A DNA stretch of 64,000 bases, taken from the NCBI GenBank assembly GCA_021647315.1, contig JAKIUY010000003.1:1-64000 (forward strand), written 5' to 3'. Positions 52,899 to 61,379 of the stretch are shown one piece after another. How positions within the stretch are numbered: the stretch's first letter is position 1; every line of letters starts with the position of its first letter. Source of the DNA: Victivallaceae bacterium. GTDB lineage: Bacteria > Verrucomicrobiota > Lentisphaeria > Victivallales > Victivallaceae. A program made the position numbers and the translations under genes. The notes beneath the pieces were generated by a model. The model did not search any database, was not told the origin of the DNA, and saw nothing but the letters and a program-made list of their open reading frames with translations.

Positions 52899-53917
52899 TG
52901 ATAAAATTAACTATAGATGATAAAGTTGTAGAGGTCGCTCCAGGTGCAACTATTCTGGTCGCCGCAAAAAGCGTCGGTATTGCGATTCCGACGCTATGTT
53001 ATCTCGAATCATGCGGATCGACCGGTTCATGCATGGTATGCGCGGTGCAAAATAGTGAGAATAGCAGAATGCTCCCAGCCTGCGCCGCGCGTTGCGAAGC
53101 TGGCATGAAAATCTCCACATCAAGCTCGGCAGTTATAGAATTTAGACGTGGCGTTATCGAACTGCTACTGAACGAACATCGTGGCGATTGCCTGGCACCA
53201 TGCCAACTGGCCTGTCCGTATGGACTTGATATTTCAACGATGCTGCATCTACTGGTTCAGACCAAGCACAAAGAAGCTGCCGAGCTGTTGTTCAGAAGCA
53301 TTCCTGATCCGCAACAAACCTGTCCCGATTGTCGCGGGGGCTGTGAACTGGCTTGTCGACGTGGTCGCCATGACAAACCAATAGCCATCCGCCAAATCAT
53401 TGCTGACCTGTCTACCCAAAATGTGGGAGTCCCGCACCTAATGGGAGCCGATCTCCGAGCGGCGAAGTGCAACAGCACATATAAAACCTACAATCACCAT
53501 TTTGGTCTGGTCACCAAAGAGGATATGGCAATTTTGCTTGAAGGAAAAAATGCGAATGATGATACCGGTGAAGCGGCTCGTTGCCTGCGCTGTGATTGTC
53601 GAGCCGTGAATGATTGTCAACTGCGGCAACTGGCCGCTGAATATGATGCAGAACAACAGCGTTTCGGTAAATCTTCAGTCAAATTTGACCGAGTATATTA
53701 CGGTGAAGTCGGCTACGAGGTCGGCAAATGTGTCAAATGCGGTAACTGTATCGCGGTTGGCGAACGCCTGAAACCGGGTCAAGGTCCTGTTTTCAGTGAC
53801 CGGGGGGCAAGGTTAACCGTGTCAGCACCATTTGGGATAGACAAAGATAAACTGTTCGATAACATTGCCGATGAATGCATAAAAGTTTGCCCAACCGGGG
53901 CACTGTTTCGTGACTGA
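52898..53917 (+). CDS. NuoG/GltD-like iron-sulfur electron-transfer subunit
   Basis: A 339-residue protein whose start overlaps the previous stop. Residues about 1-75: plant-type 2Fe-2S fold (CYLESCGSTGSCMVC). About 90-185: an N-terminal GltD-like 4Fe-4S region (CLAPCQLACPYGLDI, CPDCRGGCELACRRG, KPIAIRQ). About 225-330: CLRCDC, CVKCGNCIAVGE and IKVCPTGALF. In hydrogenase HydA/HndD or formate dehydrogenase homologues a catalytic domain follows; here the protein ends, with no H-cluster, molybdopterin or FAD Rossmann domain. It is an electron-transfer module only. Confidence 0.85.
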   Translation: MIKLTIDDKVVEVAPGATILVAAKSVGIAIPTLCYLESCGSTGSCMVCAVQNSENSRMLPACAARCEAGMKISTSSSAVIEFRRGVIELLLNEHRGDCLAPCQLACPYGLDISTMLHLLVQTKHKEAAELLFRSIPDPQQTCPDCRGGCELACRRGRHDKPIAIRQIIADLSTQNVGVPHLMGADLRAAKCNSTYKTYNHHFGLVTKEDMAILLEGKNANDDTGEAARCLRCDCRAVNDCQLRQLAAEYDAEQQRFGKSSVKFDRVYYGEVGYEVGKCVKCGNCIAVGERLKPGQGPVFSDRGARLTVSAPFGIDKDKLFDNIADECIKVCPTGALFRD

Positions 53918-53932
53918 AACGAAAACTCTATT

Positions 53933-54037
53933 TTAGACAGGATAACAGGATATACAGGATTAAATAACAAGCAAAGTGGTAATCTTGTCAATCCTGTTAT
54001 TATGTCTGAGAAAGTTCCGGCAAAGCCGGTTGTTTTA
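53933..54037. repeat. Dispersed ACAGGAT hairpin plus CCGGC palindrome
   Basis: TTTTAGACAGGATAACAGGA ... AATCTTGTCAATCCTGTTAT, then AGTTCCGGCAAAGCCGGTTG. It is the same composite as at 12291-12361. It separates the NuoG-like gene from the last propeller gene and extends that gene's upstream open frame, which is why the start at 54051 is chosen. Confidence 0.82.
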
Positions 54038-54050
54038 TCAAAGAGGATCA

Positions 54051-55220
54051 ATGAAAAATAGTAAAAAAATGACAATTATAATTGTTTTTGTCCTGCTTAT
54101 ATCGGCGATCGCTTTGATGCTGTTATACTGCCATGAGCCGTTAACCGAACCGGCAGGTTCGCCAATATTATCATATAACAGTACCGCATGGCCGATCTTC
54201 AGAGGCGACCGTCAGCTTACCGGGTATGTGAAATCAATTCCTGAAAACCCCAAAGTGGCATGGCGTTTCCGGGCTGAAGAGATGGTCGATGCCGGACCGG
54301 TATTCAGCAACAACAGAATTTATTTTGGAGATACTGAAGGAACATTTTACTGTCTTGAGCTCCATACCGGCAAACCGGTATGGCAGAAAAAAATTTCAGA
54401 CGGCATCAGTGCATCTGCGTTATTGCTTTCCGGGGTCTGTTATGTCGGCAGTCAGTCTGGAGAGTTTTTTGCGTTGTCAATGGCTGACGGGAAGCTCCTC
54501 TGGCGTTATAAATGTGAAGGTCAAATCAGCGGTTCAGCCAACTATTTTATGGAACAGGGGCAACTTCGGATCATTTTCGGCAGCTATGATTTCAAACTGC
54601 ACTGTCTGGACGCGAAAACCGGCAAAGAATTATGGAGTGTACCGACCGGCAACTATATCAATGGCGCACCTGCGGTCGAGGACAACAGGATTGTCTTCGG
54701 CGGTTGTGACGGTTATCTGCGCACCATTGACGCGGGTTCCGGTAAAGAACAGTTAAAACTGAAACTTAAATCATATATTCCGGCATCACCGGCAATTTAT
54801 GATTCAATCACCTATGTGGCGCTCTATGGACAAAAAATTCTTGCCATCAATGGGGAAAATAAAATTCTCTGGAGTTATGCTTCGGATGCTGATGCGGCAT
54901 TTCTATCTTCACCGGCGGTCAACCGTGAAGTTGTCGTAATCGGTGATCGTGATGGACTGGTGCATATTCTCAACCGGGTAGATGGGGAAAAAATAGCAGA
55001 ATTCCAGACTGCCGGTGATATTGCAGTCGGACCGATAATTTCCGATAAACGAGGATTAGTTACCGATAAAGATGGCTTTATCTATATTTTTGATCTAGCA
55101 ACCGGCAAAGAAATATGGAATTACCAGCTCGGTCCGGCAATCACCGCGCCACCCGCAATTTGTGGCAACAAAATAATCATTGCCGATAACAACGGCAACA
55201 TCACCGCATTTACAAAGTAA
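54051..55220 (+). CDS. Membrane-anchored PQQ-like beta-propeller protein
   Basis: About 389 residues from ATG 54051 (AGAGGA upstream). One N-terminal membrane helix (about 5-28) is followed by a propeller (WPIFRGDRQLTGY, KVAWRFRAEEMVDAG, LELHTGKPVWQKKI, LSMADGKLLWRYKCEGQISG, LDAKTGKELWSVPTGNYING, FDLATGKEIWNYQLG). BamB/PQQ-like fold; no cofactor evidence. It is probably the last gene of the redox operon, 133 bases after the NuoG-like gene. Confidence 0.82.
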   Translation: MKNSKKMTIIIVFVLLISAIALMLLYCHEPLTEPAGSPILSYNSTAWPIFRGDRQLTGYVKSIPENPKVAWRFRAEEMVDAGPVFSNNRIYFGDTEGTFYCLELHTGKPVWQKKISDGISASALLLSGVCYVGSQSGEFFALSMADGKLLWRYKCEGQISGSANYFMEQGQLRIIFGSYDFKLHCLDAKTGKELWSVPTGNYINGAPAVEDNRIVFGGCDGYLRTIDAGSGKEQLKLKLKSYIPASPAIYDSITYVALYGQKILAINGENKILWSYASDADAAFLSSPAVNREVVVIGDRDGLVHILNRVDGEKIAEFQTAGDIAVGPIISDKRGLVTDKDGFIYIFDLATGKEIWNYQLGPAITAPPAICGNKIIIADNNGNITAFTK

Positions 55221-55563
55221 ACAACCCGGGTACGCAGGCGTCCCGCCGGAACCCGGAATTATATAAACAGTTTTCATATTAGATTAAAATAACTATCTTT
55301 ACCGAAACGGATAAAAATTAAAAAAGTTATGAACACACTCACATTATGACTAAGATGAATCTAAATCAAACAGGGTTATCACAAAAAATCAGTTAATAAT
55401 ATTTTAATAGATAATGACTCCATTTTATCATCTGTTACTTCATTTGAAAACTCACTGAAGCCAACTATGTTAAGATAATTGCATTAGGTAGGATGATAAA
55501 TCTTCCCATATACGGCATCCATTTCAAGGATGATATTTAGAAACGATAGAATAAATTATTGAT
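55221..55563. other. Gap between the redox operon and the AT-rich island
   Basis: A GCAGGCGTCCCGCC repeat copy at 55229-55257 may act as a terminator. The rest is A/T-rich with no gene. Base composition falls towards the AT-rich defence island from about here, so the island's left junction probably lies in this gap or just after the next gene. Confidence 0.5.
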
Positions 55564-56109
55564 ATGAAAACGATGAGAACAACACGCGTTCCAGAAAAAA
55601 TAACTGCTCCGGTACGACGTCTGTGTAAACGCATCCACGTTGACGCCAAAGCATTTTATATTACTGTAATACCCAAACCAGACAGCAAAATCCACGATTG
55701 CTTTGCCGTTGTAGATCGCAAAATAAAAAGTGCAGGTGGTGCCGTGCGTTTCGGGTGGGTCGTCTGGTTTCTTCCTGGCATCATGATGGAAGGTGAATTT
55801 CATGTTATATGGCAATCACCAGACGGAGACCTGATAGATGTCTCTCCTAATCCACTTAATGTAGACACTATCCTCTTTATTCCAGATCCAAAGATAAAAT
55901 ACACAGGAAAACAGGTCGATAATATTCGTATCCCTTTGAATAAAAATCCAATGGTTCACGAGTTCATTAAACTAGCTCACAAAAAATTTCTCGTTATGAA
56001 TGAGGGTGATTTAGCATATCAAGTTGGAGAAGTTGCGGTCAATAATAATAAAATTACACCCATAATGCAACGAATGCAGCAATTAGCGAATGAATTGAAA
56101 ATCGGATGA
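55564..56109 (+). CDS. Conserved protein of unknown function
   Basis: A 181-residue soluble protein, no signal peptide. It contains IHDCFAVVDRKIKSAGGAVR, FGWVVWFLPGIMMEGEFHVI and WQSPDGDLIDVSPNPLNVDT. I recall similar E-x-E-F-H-x-x-W and D-x-T/S-P patterns in uncharacterised proteins, but no function is known. The C-terminal helix (ITPIMQRMQQLANELK) is amphipathic. It lies 49 bases before hsdM in the same direction and may belong to the island. Confidence 0.7.
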   Translation: MKTMRTTRVPEKITAPVRRLCKRIHVDAKAFYITVIPKPDSKIHDCFAVVDRKIKSAGGAVRFGWVVWFLPGIMMEGEFHVIWQSPDGDLIDVSPNPLNVDTILFIPDPKIKYTGKQVDNIRIPLNKNPMVHEFIKLAHKKFLVMNEGDLAYQVGEVAVNNNKITPIMQRMQQLANELKIG

Positions 56110-56158
56110 TTGCAAATAATAATAAAAGAAACAATAATAAAGAGTGGAGCTATAATTA

Positions 56159-58138
56159 ATGGCAAAGAAAAAAAACGGCAATGGAACAAACGAACCATTG
56201 GAAAAACAACTTTGGAAATCGGCTGACAAATTGAGAAAAAACATTGATGCAGCAGAATACAAACATGTTGTACTTGGATTGATATTTTTAAAATATATAT
56301 CTGATGCTTTCGAGGAACTATTTGAAAAATTAAAAGCCGGAGAAGGCGAATACGCAGGAGCCGACCCCGAAGATAAGGACGAATACAAAGCTGAAAATGT
56401 GTTTTTCGTACCAACAGATGCTCGCTGGAGTTTCTTATTGTCCAAAGCAAAGCAACCGACTATTGGGAAAACTGTTGACGAAGCAATGGACGCCATCGAA
56501 AAAGAAAACCCATCATTAAAAGGTGTTTTACCAAAAGTTTATGCAAGACAAAATCTTGACCCTACAAGTTTGGGCGAACTTATTGATATGATTGGAAACA
56601 TCGCTTTGGGTGATGCCAAATCAAGAAGTGCCGATATTCTTGGTCACGTTTTTGAATACTTCTTAGGAGAATTTGCCCTTGCTGAAGGGAAAAAGGGAGG
56701 ACAGTTTTATACTCCAAGAAGTGTTGTTGAATTGTTAGTAAAAATGTTAGAGCCATACAAAGGACGAGTTTTTGACCCTTGTTGTGGTAGTGGCGGAATG
56801 TTCGTCCAATCTGAAAAGTTTGTTACTGAACACCAAGGAAAAATAAATGACATTTCAATATACGGACAGGAAAGCAACCAAACAACTTGGCGACTGGCAA
56901 AGATGAACCTTGCTATTCGTGGTTTGGATAGTTCTCAAGTAAAATGGAACAATGAAGGCTCGTTTTTAAATAATGCTCATAAAGATTTGAAATGTGATTA
57001 CATCATTGCAAATCCACCCTTTAATGTGAGTGATTGGAGTGGTGATTTACTTCGTAAAGACGGACGCTGGCAATACGGAACACCACCAACAGGAAACGCC
57101 AACTATGCCTGGATACAGCATTTTATCTATCATCTTGCACCAAGCGGGCAAGCCGGTTTTGTATTGGCAAAGGGTTCACTGACCAGCAAAACTTCGGGAG
57201 AAGGAGAAATAAGAAAAAGGTTGATTGAGGAAGGTTTAGTTGATTGTATTGTAAATCTTCCTGCCAAACTGTTTTTGAATACTCAAATACCTGCTTCTTT
57301 ATGGTTTACTTCACGTAAAAGCGTGAAGCCCTCCCTTAATCCCTCCCAAAGGGAGGGAAATAAATTTCACTATAGAGGTGGATTTGATTTTTCTGGATTG
57401 GTTAACGAAGCAAGACAATTACGAAAAAATCAGACTAAAGCCGAAGAATTATTTTGGGAATTAGTAAGAAATAAAAAGTTTATTGGACTTAAGTTTAGAA
57501 GACAACATCAAATTGGGAGTTACGTTGTTGATTTTTACTGTCATTCAGAAAAATTAATTATCGAATTTGATGGGGAAGTGCACAATACAGAGGAACGAAA
57601 ATTAAAAGACAAAAAAAGAGATGCTTATTTAACAAGTATTGGTAATACAGTTTTAAGATTTCAAAATGAAGATATTTTCAATAACCCTGAAAATGTTTTC
57701 AATAAAATAACAAAAAGTTTCTCTCCCTCTGGGAGAGACGGAAGAGAGGGTGAAATCCTTTTCATAGATGCCCGAAATATGGGGCACTTGATAAACCGTA
57801 GAACTCGTGAACTTTCAAAAGAAGATATACAGTTAATTGCCGACACATACCACAACTGGCGAAACCCTGACGGAGATTATGAAGATGTAAAAGGCTTTTG
57901 TAATGCTGCAAGTATTGAGCGAGTAAAAGAACTCGATTATGTTTTAACTCCCGGGCGATATGTTGGCCTAGCTGATGAAGAAGATGACTTTGATTTTAAC
58001 GAACGCTTTACAAAACTGAAAGCAGAATTTGAAGAGCAGTTAAAAGAGGAAACTGTTTTGAATAAACGCATTACCGAAAACCTTGCTAAAATTGACCTGC
58101 CTGTGCAGGGCATGCAGACAGGGTTGAAAGATGAGTAA
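56159..58138 (+). CDS. hsdM: Type I restriction-modification methyltransferase HsdM, with an inserted domain
   Basis: A 659-residue protein. Order: HsdM N-terminal helical domain (about 10-130), SAM motif [15 protein letters not shown] (about 203-216), catalytic motif [13 protein letters not shown] (about 283). At about residues 388-530 the family sequence breaks at WFTSRKSVK and resumes at [20 protein letters not shown]; between them lies a DUF559-like domain. Without it the protein would be about 516 residues, the usual size. HsdM uses SAM to methylate adenine at the site chosen by HsdS. First gene of an AT-rich defence operon. Confidence 0.93.
   Translation: MAKKKNGNGTNEPLEKQLWKSADKLRKNIDAAEYKHVVLGLIFLKYISDAFEELFEKLKAGEGEYAGADPEDKDEYKAENVFFVPTDARWSFLLSKAKQPTIGKTVDEAMDAIEKENPSLKGVLPKVYARQNLDPTSLGELIDMIGNIALGDAKSRSADILGHVFEYFLGEFALAEGKKGGQFYTPRSVVELLVKMLEPYKGRVFDPCCGSGGMFVQSEKFVTEHQGKINDISIYGQESNQTTWRLAKMNLAIRGLDSSQVKWNNEGSFLNNAHKDLKCDYIIANPPFNVSDWSGDLLRKDGRWQYGTPPTGNANYAWIQHFIYHLAPSGQAGFVLAKGSLTSKTSGEGEIRKRLIEEGLVDCIVNLPAKLFLNTQIPASLWFTSRKSVKPSLNPSQREGNKFHYRGGFDFSGLVNEARQLRKNQTKAEELFWELVRNKKFIGLKFRRQHQIGSYVVDFYCHSEKLIIEFDGEVHNTEERKLKDKKRDAYLTSIGNTVLRFQNEDIFNNPENVFNKITKSFSPSGRDGREGEILFIDARNMGHLINRRTRELSKEDIQLIADTYHNWRNPDGDYEDVKGFCNAASIERVKELDYVLTPGRYVGLADEEDDFDFNERFTKLKAEFEEQLKEETVLNKRITENLAKIDLPVQGMQTGLKDE
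57321..57750 (+). mobile_element. DUF559 endonuclease-like domain inserted in hsdM
   Basis: The inserted stretch encodes [60 protein letters not shown] and [20 protein letters not shown], the DUF559/Vsr-like PD-(D/E)XK pattern with its D, E and H residues. It is bounded by GC-richer ends: CCCTCCCAAAGGGAGGG on the left (57341-57357) and TCTCCCTCTGGGAGAGA on the right, each a short palindrome. The insertion keeps the frame. It resembles a small mobile endonuclease-like element. Confidence 0.75.
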
Positions 58139-58172
58139 GTTTACCCCCCCGAATTCGAGGGAATTAAAAATA

Positions 58173-58192
58173 AGTGGTCGAATTTGACCACT
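58173..58192. promoter_or_regulatory. Palindrome upstream of the ORF6N gene (possible operator)
   Basis: AGTGGTCGAATTTGACCACT is an inverted repeat with 7-bp arms around GAATTT, 17 bases before the ATG at 58210 and 35 bases after hsdM. It could be an operator for the DNA-binding ORF6N protein or an RNA hairpin. Confidence 0.55.
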
Positions 58193-58209
58193 TTAAAGCG
58201 GAAACTATT

Positions 58210-59139
58210 ATGAGTGCTAAAAACGAAATAATACAAATTGATAATATTCAAACCCGAATTTTTACTATTCGAGGTGTTCAAGTAATGCTTGATAGTGATT
58301 TGGCAAAAATATATAATGTTGAGACAAAAGTATTTAATCAAGCAGTAAAAAGAAATATTGATAGATTTCCTGATAGTTTTAGATTTCAACTTTCCGAAGA
58401 TGAAGTATTAAACTTGAGGTCACAATTTGTGACCTCAAGTAAGGTATCGCATAATGCGACACCTAAACATGGTGGAAGGAGATATTCTCCCTTTGTTTTT
58501 ACAGAGCAAGGTGTTGCTATGCTTTCTGCGGTACTTCGCAGTGAAACAGCCGTAAAAGTAAGTATACAAATTATGCAGGCTTTTGTTGAAATGAAAAAGT
58601 TTATTTCAACTAATGCAGATATTTTTCATCGTTTGGACACTATCGAAAAAAGACAAATCGGATATCAAATAGAAAGCGATAAAAATTTTGAACAAATCTT
58701 TAAAGCCCTTGAAGACAAAAGCATAAAACCCAAACAAGGTATATTTTACGATGGGCAAGTCTTTGATGCTTATGTTTTTATTGCCGATTTAATTAAGTCT
58801 GCTAAAAATTCTATTTTGCTAATTGATAATTATATTGACGAAACAGTTTTGCAGCTTTTTACCAAACGAAAGAAAAATGTACCCCTTACAATTTACACCA
58901 AAAACATCACAAAAGTTTTGAAACAGGATTTGGAAAAGCACAACGCACAGCACCAAAATATAGAGATAGAAAAATTCGCCAAAGCCCACGACCGTTTTTT
59001 AATAATTGACAAAACCACCGTTTATCACTTTGGAGCAAGCCTGAAAGATTTGGGCAAAAAATGGTTTGCCTTTTCTAAAATGGATATGCAAGCGATGAAG
59101 ATGATTGCTGAACTTAAAAACGGAGGTGGCGATGAGTGA
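58210..59139 (+). CDS. ORF6N-domain DNA-binding protein
   Basis: About 309 residues; ATG 58210 is preferred over a GTG at 58174. The ORF6N (phage antirepressor-like) domain spans about 10-115: NIQTRIFTIRGVQVMLDSDL, YNVETKVFNQAVKRNIDRFP, SFRFQLSEDE and FVFTEQGVAMLSAVLRSETA. The C-terminal half (FDAYVFIADLIKSAKNSILL, IDNYIDETVL, TIYTKNITK, HDRFLIIDKTTVYHFGASLK) looks like a phospholipase D/nuclease-like fold, with H-D-R-F-L-I-I-D fitting an HKD-like motif. Such fusions are common beside type I RM genes. Its coding sequence holds two internal palindromes. Confidence 0.82.
   Translation: MSAKNEIIQIDNIQTRIFTIRGVQVMLDSDLAKIYNVETKVFNQAVKRNIDRFPDSFRFQLSEDEVLNLRSQFVTSSKVSHNATPKHGGRRYSPFVFTEQGVAMLSAVLRSETAVKVSIQIMQAFVEMKKFISTNADIFHRLDTIEKRQIGYQIESDKNFEQIFKALEDKSIKPKQGIFYDGQVFDAYVFIADLIKSAKNSILLIDNYIDETVLQLFTKRKKNVPLTIYTKNITKVLKQDLEKHNAQHQNIEIEKFAKAHDRFLIIDKTTVYHFGASLKDLGKKWFAFSKMDMQAMKMIAELKNGGGDE
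58412..58440. repeat. Perfect palindrome inside the ORF6N coding sequence
   Basis: ACTTGAGGTCACAA (58412-58425), one T, then TTGTGACCTCAAGT (58427-58440): 14-bp perfect arms encoding LRSQFVTSSK. A second, imperfect one follows at 58442-58464 (AGGTATCGCA-TAA-TGCGACACCT). Both fall in a linker before the conserved FTEQGVAML segment. Confidence 0.85.
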
Positions 59140-60193
59140 AATAATTACAACTACTGATTATAAGAATTTTATTGAAAAAATAAAATCACAAATTCAGCAA
59201 TCGCAAATAAAAGCCGCTGTTTCTGTTAATGTTGAGATGCTGAAACTCTATTGGTTTATGGGCGAGCAAATTGTAGAAAAACAAAAATCAACGAAATGGG
59301 GTGATGGTTTTTTAAAGCAGTTAAGTCAGGATTTAAAAGCCGAATTTCCTGATATAAAAGGGTTTTCTAAGAGAAATTTAGAAATAATTAGACGATGGTA
59401 TTTATTTTGGTGTCAAGAAATCTCAATTGCGAAACAACTTGTTTCGCAATTAAAAGATGAAAAAGAAAGTTTGCTTTTTCAAATACCGTGGGGACAAAAT
59501 ATTGTTATCATAACAAAATCAAAATCTATAGAAGAAGCACTTTTTTATGTGCAGAAAACCATTGAAAATAATTGGTCGAGAAATGTTTTAGTTCATCAAA
59601 TAGAATCCGGTTTATATAAAAGAACGGGCAAAGCAATTACGAATTTTGAGAAACGCCTGCCTGCCACAGATTCCGATTTAGCTAATCAGATATTAAAAGA
59701 CCCTTACAACTTTGATTTTTTAACAATGCGCGAAAGATATGATGAAAAAGAACTTGAAGATGCTTTAACAACCAATATCACAGAATTCTTGCTGGAGCTT
59801 GGTTCGGGCTTTTCGTACATCGGCAAACAATATAAACTAACCGTTGATAATGAAGATTTTTATATTGACCTGCTTTTTTATCATACAAAACTCCATTCTT
59901 ATGTTGTGATTGAACTTAAAACCGGTAAGTTTAAGCCGGAGTATGCCGGCAAATTAAACTTTTATGTTTCGGCAATTGACGGCGAATTAAAAACAGAACA
60001 GGACAATTCCACAATCGGTATTCTTATCTGTAAAGAGAAGAAAAAAACCATTGTTGAATACGCATTGAAAGATATTTCCAAACCGATTGGAGTTAGCGAA
60101 TATATGCTTACAAAACATCTGCCCGATGAATATAAATCGTCACTTCCGAATATTGAAGAAATTGAAAGAAAAATTGGAGGTGGCGATGAGTGA
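59132..60193 (+). CDS. DUF1016/YhcG-family PD-(D/E)XK nuclease-like protein
   Basis: About 353 residues from ATG 59132 with GGAGGTGGCG upstream; the start overlaps the previous stop by 8 bases. The N-terminal DUF1016_N region (LKLYWFMGEQIVEKQ, WGDGFLKQLSQDLKAEFPDI, GFSKRNLEIIRRWYLFW) and C-terminal nuclease-like domain (FVYIGKQYKL-type, DFYIDLLFYHTKLHSYVVIE, LKTGKFKPEYAGKLNFYVSA) are visible; the D...E-x-K residues fit a nuclease core. A perfect palindrome lies in the linker (59425-59451). Often found with type I RM systems as an accessory. Confidence 0.88.
   Translation: MSEIITTTDYKNFIEKIKSQIQQSQIKAAVSVNVEMLKLYWFMGEQIVEKQKSTKWGDGFLKQLSQDLKAEFPDIKGFSKRNLEIIRRWYLFWCQEISIAKQLVSQLKDEKESLLFQIPWGQNIVIITKSKSIEEALFYVQKTIENNWSRNVLVHQIESGLYKRTGKAITNFEKRLPATDSDLANQILKDPYNFDFLTMRERYDEKELEDALTTNITEFLLELGSGFSYIGKQYKLTVDNEDFYIDLLFYHTKLHSYVVIELKTGKFKPEYAGKLNFYVSAIDGELKTEQDNSTIGILICKEKKKTIVEYALKDISKPIGVSEYMLTKHLPDEYKSSLPNIEEIERKIGGGDE
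59425..59451. repeat. Perfect palindrome inside the DUF1016 coding sequence
   Basis: AATTGCGAAACAA (59425-59437), C, TTGTTTCGCAATT (59439-59451): 13-bp perfect arms encoding IAKQLVSQL, in the variable linker before the conserved PWGQNIVI segment. Confidence 0.85.
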
Positions 60194-61379
60194 GTGGAAG
60201 GAATATAGGTTATCAGAAGTGTTAGATTTAATAAGTGGTTTTGCTTTTAAATCGAAAAACTTTCTTGAATATCAAAAAGAAGGAAGTTTACCAGTAATTA
60301 AGATAAAAAATGTTGCAAACGGTGATGTTAATTTAGAAAAGGTAGTTTATCATCAATATGATAATTCCTTAGAAAAATATAAGCTTGCTTTTGGTGATGT
60401 TTTAATCGCTATGACAGGCAATCACCCACAAGCAATAACACAAGTTGTAGGTGATGTTTCTAAGTATAAATTGAAAACAGAAGCTTTATTGAATCAAAGA
60501 GTTGGAAAAATTATAACTAAAGGCGAAAATGATTTAAATTTCTTCTATTACTTTTTTAAAGATGAAGAAACTCACAGATACTTGGCAAACAATTCATCTG
60601 GGAGTGCAAATCAAGCTAATATTTCTAAAAATGATATTTTAGGTTTAATAAGTGAGATACCTGAGCCAACCGAACAACGTGCCATTGCCGAAGTATTAAG
60701 CAGTCTGGACGACAAAATAGACCTGCTCCACCGCCAAAACAAAACCCTTGAACAAATGGCGAAAACGCTTTTTAGACAGTGGTTTGTTGAGGAGGCTAAG
60801 GAGGATTGGGAAGAAAGACCATTAAGCAGTATCGCAAATTTTTTAAATGGCTTAGCCTGTCAAAAATATCCACCTAAGAATGATGTTGATAAATTACCCG
60901 TTTTAAAGATAAAACAATTACGAAATGGTTTTTCAGAAGATTGCGACTGGTGTACAACAGATGTTAAACCTGAATATTTAATTAAAAACGGTGATATAAT
61001 TTTTTCTTGGTCTGCTTCATTAATGGTTAAAATTTGGGATGGTGAAGCTTGCATATTAAATCAACATTTATTCAAAGTTACATCTGATGAATTTCCCCAA
61101 TGGTATTATTATTTGTGGAGTAAACATCATTTAGATGAATTTATAAGTATTTCAGCGAGTCACGCAACCACTATGGGGCATATAAAAAGAGGAGATTTAG
61201 ACAATGCTATGGTTTTAGTACCGTCAGATGATGAAATGATTGAATTATCAGAAATACAAACACCAATAATTGATAAAATTATTTCAAATAATAAGCATTT
61301 TAAAAAGCTTGTTTTAATGAGAGAAACATTATTGCCAAAATTAGTAAGTGGTGAAATTAAGGTTTTATTAGATGAATAA
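60186..61379 (+). CDS. hsdS: Type I restriction specificity subunit HsdS
   Basis: About 397 residues from ATG 60186, again after GGAGGTGGCG and overlapping the previous stop. Two target-recognition domains: about 5-170 (EWKEYRLSEVLDLISGFAF, KNVANGDVNLEKV) and about 205-390 (DWEERPLSSIANFLNGLACQ, ILNQHLFKVT, LPKLVSGEIKVL). Between them the conserved helical spacer EQRAIAEVLSSLDDKIDLLH and QMAKTLFRQWF. HsdS fixes the DNA site for HsdM and HsdR. Confidence 0.93.
   Translation: MSEWKEYRLSEVLDLISGFAFKSKNFLEYQKEGSLPVIKIKNVANGDVNLEKVVYHQYDNSLEKYKLAFGDVLIAMTGNHPQAITQVVGDVSKYKLKTEALLNQRVGKIITKGENDLNFFYYFFKDEETHRYLANNSSGSANQANISKNDILGLISEIPEPTEQRAIAEVLSSLDDKIDLLHRQNKTLEQMAKTLFRQWFVEEAKEDWEERPLSSIANFLNGLACQKYPPKNDVDKLPVLKIKQLRNGFSEDCDWCTTDVKPEYLIKNGDIIFSWSASLMVKIWDGEACILNQHLFKVTSDEFPQWYYYLWSKHHLDEFISISASHATTMGHIKRGDLDNAMVLVPSDDEMIELSEIQTPIIDKIISNNKHFKKLVLMRETLLPKLVSGEIKVLLDE

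Noticed and set aside
50592-53917. [FeFe]-hydrogenase
   Set aside because: NuoEF and the NuoG-like subunit resemble hydrogenase electron-transfer parts, but no H-cluster motif or hydrogenase domain is present in any gene of the cluster.
44272-55220. Multiheme cytochromes
   Set aside because: I looked for CxxCH in all proteins of the redox operon and found none.
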